Positions 61,114-64,000 of a stretch of DNA of 64,000 nt are shown here, in pieces. Location: positions 1 through 64,000 of the forward strand of contig NZ_JARXIA010000010.1 in assembly GCF_031127875.1 (NCBI RefSeq), in the 5' to 3' direction. A program made the translations under genes and the position numbers. The first letter of the stretch is position 1. Each line of letters begins with the position of its first letter. The notes under the pieces are model-generated. The model saw only the letters and a program-made list of their open reading frames with translations. It did no database searches and was not told the origin of the DNA. The DNA is from Pelagicoccus sp. SDUM812005 (GTDB lineage: Bacteria > Verrucomicrobiota > Verrucomicrobiia > Opitutales > Opitutaceae).

Positions 61114-61851
61114 CTAGCGAAGGGCTGCGGCGAGCTCGAGGGCGGATTGTTTCAGCTCCTCGCGGCAGCGCGGCAAGTTGCGTTCGGTAAGTTCGCCGCG
61201 CAAGGCGACGAGTGTCAGGGCAGACGGTGTCGAGTCTGTATCCAACTTGACGGATACAGTATCGATACTCAGGTAGTGTTCACCGATGCTTTTGCAGGAC
61301 CCCGTTTTATGGAGCTCTTGCAGGCGCTTCTTGAGGGCTTTCGGCGTTTCGTGTTTCCAGCTGTCCTCTGGGATGCGTTCGATGAGCAGGTCTATTTCTT
61401 TTTTGGATAGCCCCGCCAGCAGGCAGGCCCCGGGAGATCCCCAGACAATTGGGAATCGCCCCCCGAGCGGAACGGATACGCTGAACGGCTTTCGCGGGTG
61501 CGAGGTTGCTACGATAATTTGTTCGAGTCCTTGTCGGAGGGAAAACTTTACGGTTAGCTCGAGGGACCGTGAAAGCCCGTCGAGAATCGGTTGGGCGATG
61601 CGGCGGTAACGAGTGAAGTCGTCAAGGTGGGTGAGCAGCGGTAGCATGCCGATGGAGAGGCGGTAACCTCCGCTCTCGTCGGCACGTATCCAATCGGCGG
61701 ATTCAAGGGTCTTCAGGATCCGGTAGGTGGTCGGCTGGCTCGCCCCCAAGCGGCGCGCTAAAGCGCTGGAAGTGGTTTCGCCTGATTTTTCGGCAATCTC
61801 GTGTAGGATGCGGATCGCGTTCTCGACTGCGGGTACGTTCGGTTTATTCAT
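61114..61851 (-). CDS. IclR-family regulator
   Basis: About 245 aa from MNKPNV. The N-terminal winged helix (AVENAIRILHEIAEKSGETT, LARRLGASQPTTYRILKTLES) is followed by the IclR effector domain (VPLGGRFPIVWGSPGACLLAGLS). It is the first gene of the minus-strand uronate operon and likely senses a uronate intermediate. A palindrome just upstream may be its own site. Confidence 0.92.
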   Translation of the reverse strand: MNKPNVPAVENAIRILHEIAEKSGETTSSALARRLGASQPTTYRILKTLESADWIRADESGGYRLSIGMLPLLTHLDDFTRYRRIAQPILDGLSRSLELTVKFSLRQGLEQIIVATSHPRKPFSVSVPLGGRFPIVWGSPGACLLAGLSKKEIDLLIERIPEDSWKHETPKALKKRLQELHKTGSCKSIGEHYLSIDTVSVKLDTDSTPSALTLVALRGELTERNLPRCREELKQSALELAAALR

Positions 61852-61854
61852 AGT

Positions 61855-61871
61855 TGAATAACAAATATTCA
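61855..61871. promoter_or_regulatory. Palindrome upstream of the IclR gene
   Basis: TGAATA (61855-61860) and TATTCA (61866-61871) form an inverted repeat with a 5-bp spacer, three bases from the chosen start codon. Confidence 0.4.
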
Positions 61872-62099
61872 TGAGATCTTGACGGATGCTTTGAGTCAAG
61901 GTTTTAGTCGCTCCGGTTTTGCCCCCCAGTACCCCAAAAACCTTCCGCTTCGGCCATCGCAGGCCTGGGTATTGAGGAGAAAGGGACCGAGAGAGAGCCG
62001 ATGAATTTACTCCTGAAATATCATGACTATAAAGGCACGCCCTTGTGCCCTTTTCGGCAAGGCGCTGTGTTTGGGCAGTCGCCTCGCATAGCTCGGCTG

Positions 62100-62119
62100 T
62101 TTTGCGGCGTTTCGCAAAA
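62100..62119. promoter_or_regulatory. Inverted repeat upstream of uxaC
   Basis: TTTTGCG (62100-62106) and CGCAAAA (62113-62119) are perfect 7-bp arms around GCGTTT, 28 bp before the uxaC start. This is a likely operator. Confidence 0.45.
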
Positions 62120-62147
62120 TGGATACGGACGAGAGGCGCGAATTTAG

Positions 62148-63557
62148 ATGAAAGTGAGGAACGAGTTTTTGGACGATCGGTTCTTGTTGCCGACTGATTT
62201 TGCGGTGGAGCTGTATGAAGGGCATGCCAAGGAGCTGCCCATCGTTGACTTCCATTGTCACCTCGATCCGGTGGAGGTCGCGGACAATGCCGTGGCTGAA
62301 GATATCGTTGAGCTCTGGATCGAAAAGGATCCTTACAAGTGGAGAGCGATGCGCATGAACGGGGTTCCAGAGGCCTTGGTCACCGGGACGGGCCAGCGCG
62401 CGGAGAAGATGGCAGCTTGGGCGGAGGTCTTGCCGCGGCTGTTGGGGAGCCCGCTCTACCAGTGGTCGATGCTGGAGCTGAAACGCTGTTACGGGATTGA
62501 GGAGGCGCTGCGACCGGAGAACGCCGCAGCGATTCGGGAAACTTGCAACGAGCGGCTTCGAGCGGGCGGTCTGGGGACCGGCGATATTCTGCGTCGATTC
62601 AAGGTAGAAACGCTTTGCACTTCCGACGCGTGGCTGGATGATTTGGCTCCGCACAAACGCTCGCGCGACCTTCGGCTGAGGCCCTCGTTGCGGGGCGATG
62701 CAGCCCTCGACCTGGAGTCGTCGAGCTATGGCGACTGGGCGAGTCGCGTTTGTTCGCTGGCTGGAGGCGAGAGCCCCAGTTTGGATGGATTGAAAGCGGG
62801 CTTAGCGGTTTTGATGGATCGATTTATTGAAGCGGGTTGCTGTCTTGCCGATCACGGCTTGAGCGATTTTCGGATTCAGTTGCAGGACGCCGCCAATCTC
62901 GAGGAGAGCTTCGCCAAGCTGCTGGCGGGCGAAGCGCTTGAGGAGGTGGATCGAGAGGCGTTGCATGGGCACCTGCTGCTGTATCTGTTCGAAGAATACA
63001 GCAAGCGAGGATGGACCTTGCAGTTGCATGTCGGAGCGTGTCGCTACACGAGCAGCCGACTCCGCGAACTCGCGGGTCCGGCTGGCGGATACGCGTGTAT
63101 TGGCGATTCGGTTTCGGTGGCAGACCTGTGCCGACTGTTCGATTGTCTGGAAAAGCGAGGTGGCTTGCCCCGCGTGATTCTCTTTCCGATGAACCCTTCC
63201 GATTACGAGAAGTTTGCCACGGTGAGCGGTTCTTTCGTCGAAGGAGGGGTTGCCGCGAAGGTGCAGCTCGGCCCCGCTTGGTGGTATAATGACCACCTCG
63301 AGGGCATTCGACGTCAGCTGAAGGCCACGGCCCATCACGGTTTGCTCGGACGCTTCGTAGGCATGACGACCGATTCCCGGAGCGCCTTGTCTATGACGCG
63401 GCACGAGTATTTTCGCCGAACGTTCTGCGGTTTGTTAGGGGAATGGGCGGATCTTGGCCTCGTTCCCCGTGACGCGGCGAGCTTGGGAAGCGTGATCGAA
63501 GACGTGTGTTATGGGAACGCGGCTCAGCTGATGGCAGGAAACCCTGTCAGGGGCTAA
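62148..63557 (+). CDS. uxaC: Glucuronate isomerase
   Basis: 469-aa uronate isomerase of normal length that converts D-glucuronate to D-fructuronate (or galacturonate to tagaturonate). It has the amidohydrolase-like metal site VDFHCHLDP, and ETLCTSDAWLDDLAPHK, LQLHVGACRY and VGMTTDSRSALSMTRHEYFRR in family order. It is divergent from the uxuA operon and is followed directly by an SDR gene, giving the first two steps of the pathway. Confidence 0.94.
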   Translation: MKVRNEFLDDRFLLPTDFAVELYEGHAKELPIVDFHCHLDPVEVADNAVAEDIVELWIEKDPYKWRAMRMNGVPEALVTGTGQRAEKMAAWAEVLPRLLGSPLYQWSMLELKRCYGIEEALRPENAAAIRETCNERLRAGGLGTGDILRRFKVETLCTSDAWLDDLAPHKRSRDLRLRPSLRGDAALDLESSSYGDWASRVCSLAGGESPSLDGLKAGLAVLMDRFIEAGCCLADHGLSDFRIQLQDAANLEESFAKLLAGEALEEVDREALHGHLLLYLFEEYSKRGWTLQLHVGACRYTSSRLRELAGPAGGYACIGDSVSVADLCRLFDCLEKRGGLPRVILFPMNPSDYEKFATVSGSFVEGGVAAKVQLGPAWWYNDHLEGIRRQLKATAHHGLLGRFVGMTTDSRSALSMTRHEYFRRTFCGLLGEWADLGLVPRDAASLGSVIEDVCYGNAAQLMAGNPVRG

Positions 63558-63599
63558 TTGAGCGAATTGAAGGTAGTTGAAAACCAACGACAGATAATT

Positions 63600-64000
63600 G
63601 TGAGAAACGATAGATTAGCAGGAAAAGTAGCGGTGGTGACCGGAGCCGGTGGGGTTTTGTGTTCGGCAATGGCCAAGGACCTGGCAGCCCAAGGGGCGGC
63701 GGTAGCGGCTCTCGGTCGGACGCGCGATAAGCTGGATCGCGTGGTCGGCGAGATCGAGAAGGCGGGCGGCAAGGCCATGGCCGTAGCTGTCGACGTAAAC
63801 GATTTGCCTTCCTTGAAGGCAGCCCGACAGCAGGTGGCTGATTCCTTAGGCCCTTGCGATTTCCTGATCAATGGAGCCGGCGGAAATCAGGCGGAGGCCA
63901 TCACCAGGACGAACGTCTTCGATCCTAAGGAGCTGGAGGATGAAGCGACCAAAGGCTTTTTCAACCTGGACATGGTTGCTTTCCACAGCGTGGTGGAGAC
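63600..64000 (+). CDS. SDR-family oxidoreductase, probable fructuronate reductase (partial, runs off the window)
   Basis: N-terminal 133 aa of a short-chain dehydrogenase: GKVAVVTGAGGVLCSAMAKDL (TGxxxGxG-like cofactor site), AALGRTRDKL, VDVNDLPSLKAA and NGAGGN. SDR-type D-mannonate oxidoreductases of this kind are often encoded beside UxaC and UxuA. The GTG at 63600 gives a normal-length N-terminus; an in-frame TTG at 63558, directly after the uxaC stop, is an alternative start. Confidence 0.8.
   Translation, partial: MRNDRLAGKVAVVTGAGGVLCSAMAKDLAAQGAAVAALGRTRDKLDRVVGEIEKAGGKAMAVAVDVNDLPSLKAARQQVADSLGPCDFLINGAGGNQAEAITRTNVFDPKELEDEATKGFFNLDMVAFHSVVE

Noticed and set aside
1-64000. CRISPR array, prophage or insertion sequence
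   Set aside because: No regularly spaced short repeats, no transposase or integrase, and no phage structural genes were seen; the only clear tandem repeat is the pair at 884-1257.

Overview
The window looks like a chromosomal segment from a marine, polysaccharide-degrading member of the Verrucomicrobiota, probably Opitutales (Pelagicoccus or Puniceicoccaceae-like). This rests on nine formylglycine-type sulfatases, GH29 and GH95 fucosidases, SASA esterases, a verrucomicrobial-style helical repeat protein and weak Shine-Dalgarno usage. It is an inference; no rRNA or tRNA gene is present to confirm it.

Layout. 1-1260: no convincing gene; an intrinsic-terminator-like structure, a G/T-skewed stretch and a tandem ~200-bp repeat with REP-like hairpins. 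1.3-14.3 kb (all minus strand): nine-gene cluster of five sulfatases, an alpha/beta esterase, a parallel beta-helix protein, a DUF6250-like lipoprotein and a sialate O-acetylesterase-type enzyme. 14.6-21 kb: TetR repressor divergent from an RND tripartite efflux operon, with two matching TAGAA-N6-TTCTA operators. 21-26.2 kb: an esterase/SASA fusion enzyme, a second beta-helix paralogue and a divergent Asp-box lipoprotein. 26.4-38.9 kb: an arsenic island: arsC, an Rrf2-led operon for a molybdopterin reductase whose active-site residues match the respiratory arsenate reductase ArrA (arrCABD-like plus an OprO/P porin), an arsR operon (frameshifted permease, DUF4405 protein, thiol-redox proteins, CcdA) and acr3. 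39-53.7 kb: fucan module: GH95, sulfatase, ABC exporter, then on the plus strand three sulfatases, a five-bladed beta-propeller enzyme and a GH29 fucosidase, then a repeat protein on the minus strand. 53.8-59.3 kb: PfkB kinase / NCS1-type permease / mannitol-dehydrogenase-family operon with a divergent GntR-LacI regulator. 59.3-64 kb: glucuronate catabolism: IclR, mannonate dehydratase, RraA-like protein, glucuronate isomerase and the start of an SDR oxidoreductase.

How it works together. The sulfatases, esterases, beta-helix proteins and fucosidases fit stepwise desulfation, deacetylation and cleavage of a sulfated, acetylated fucose-rich polymer such as fucoidan. The uronate and polyol modules could handle glucuronic acid and mannitol, which also occur in brown algae. 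The arsenic island would combine anaerobic arsenate respiration with arsenite export. The most notable items are the ArrA-like operon, the poly-G frameshift splitting the ars-associated permease, paired operator sequences at the ars, arr and efflux promoters, the paralogous beta-helix family, and a 19-bp element shared by two fucan promoters.
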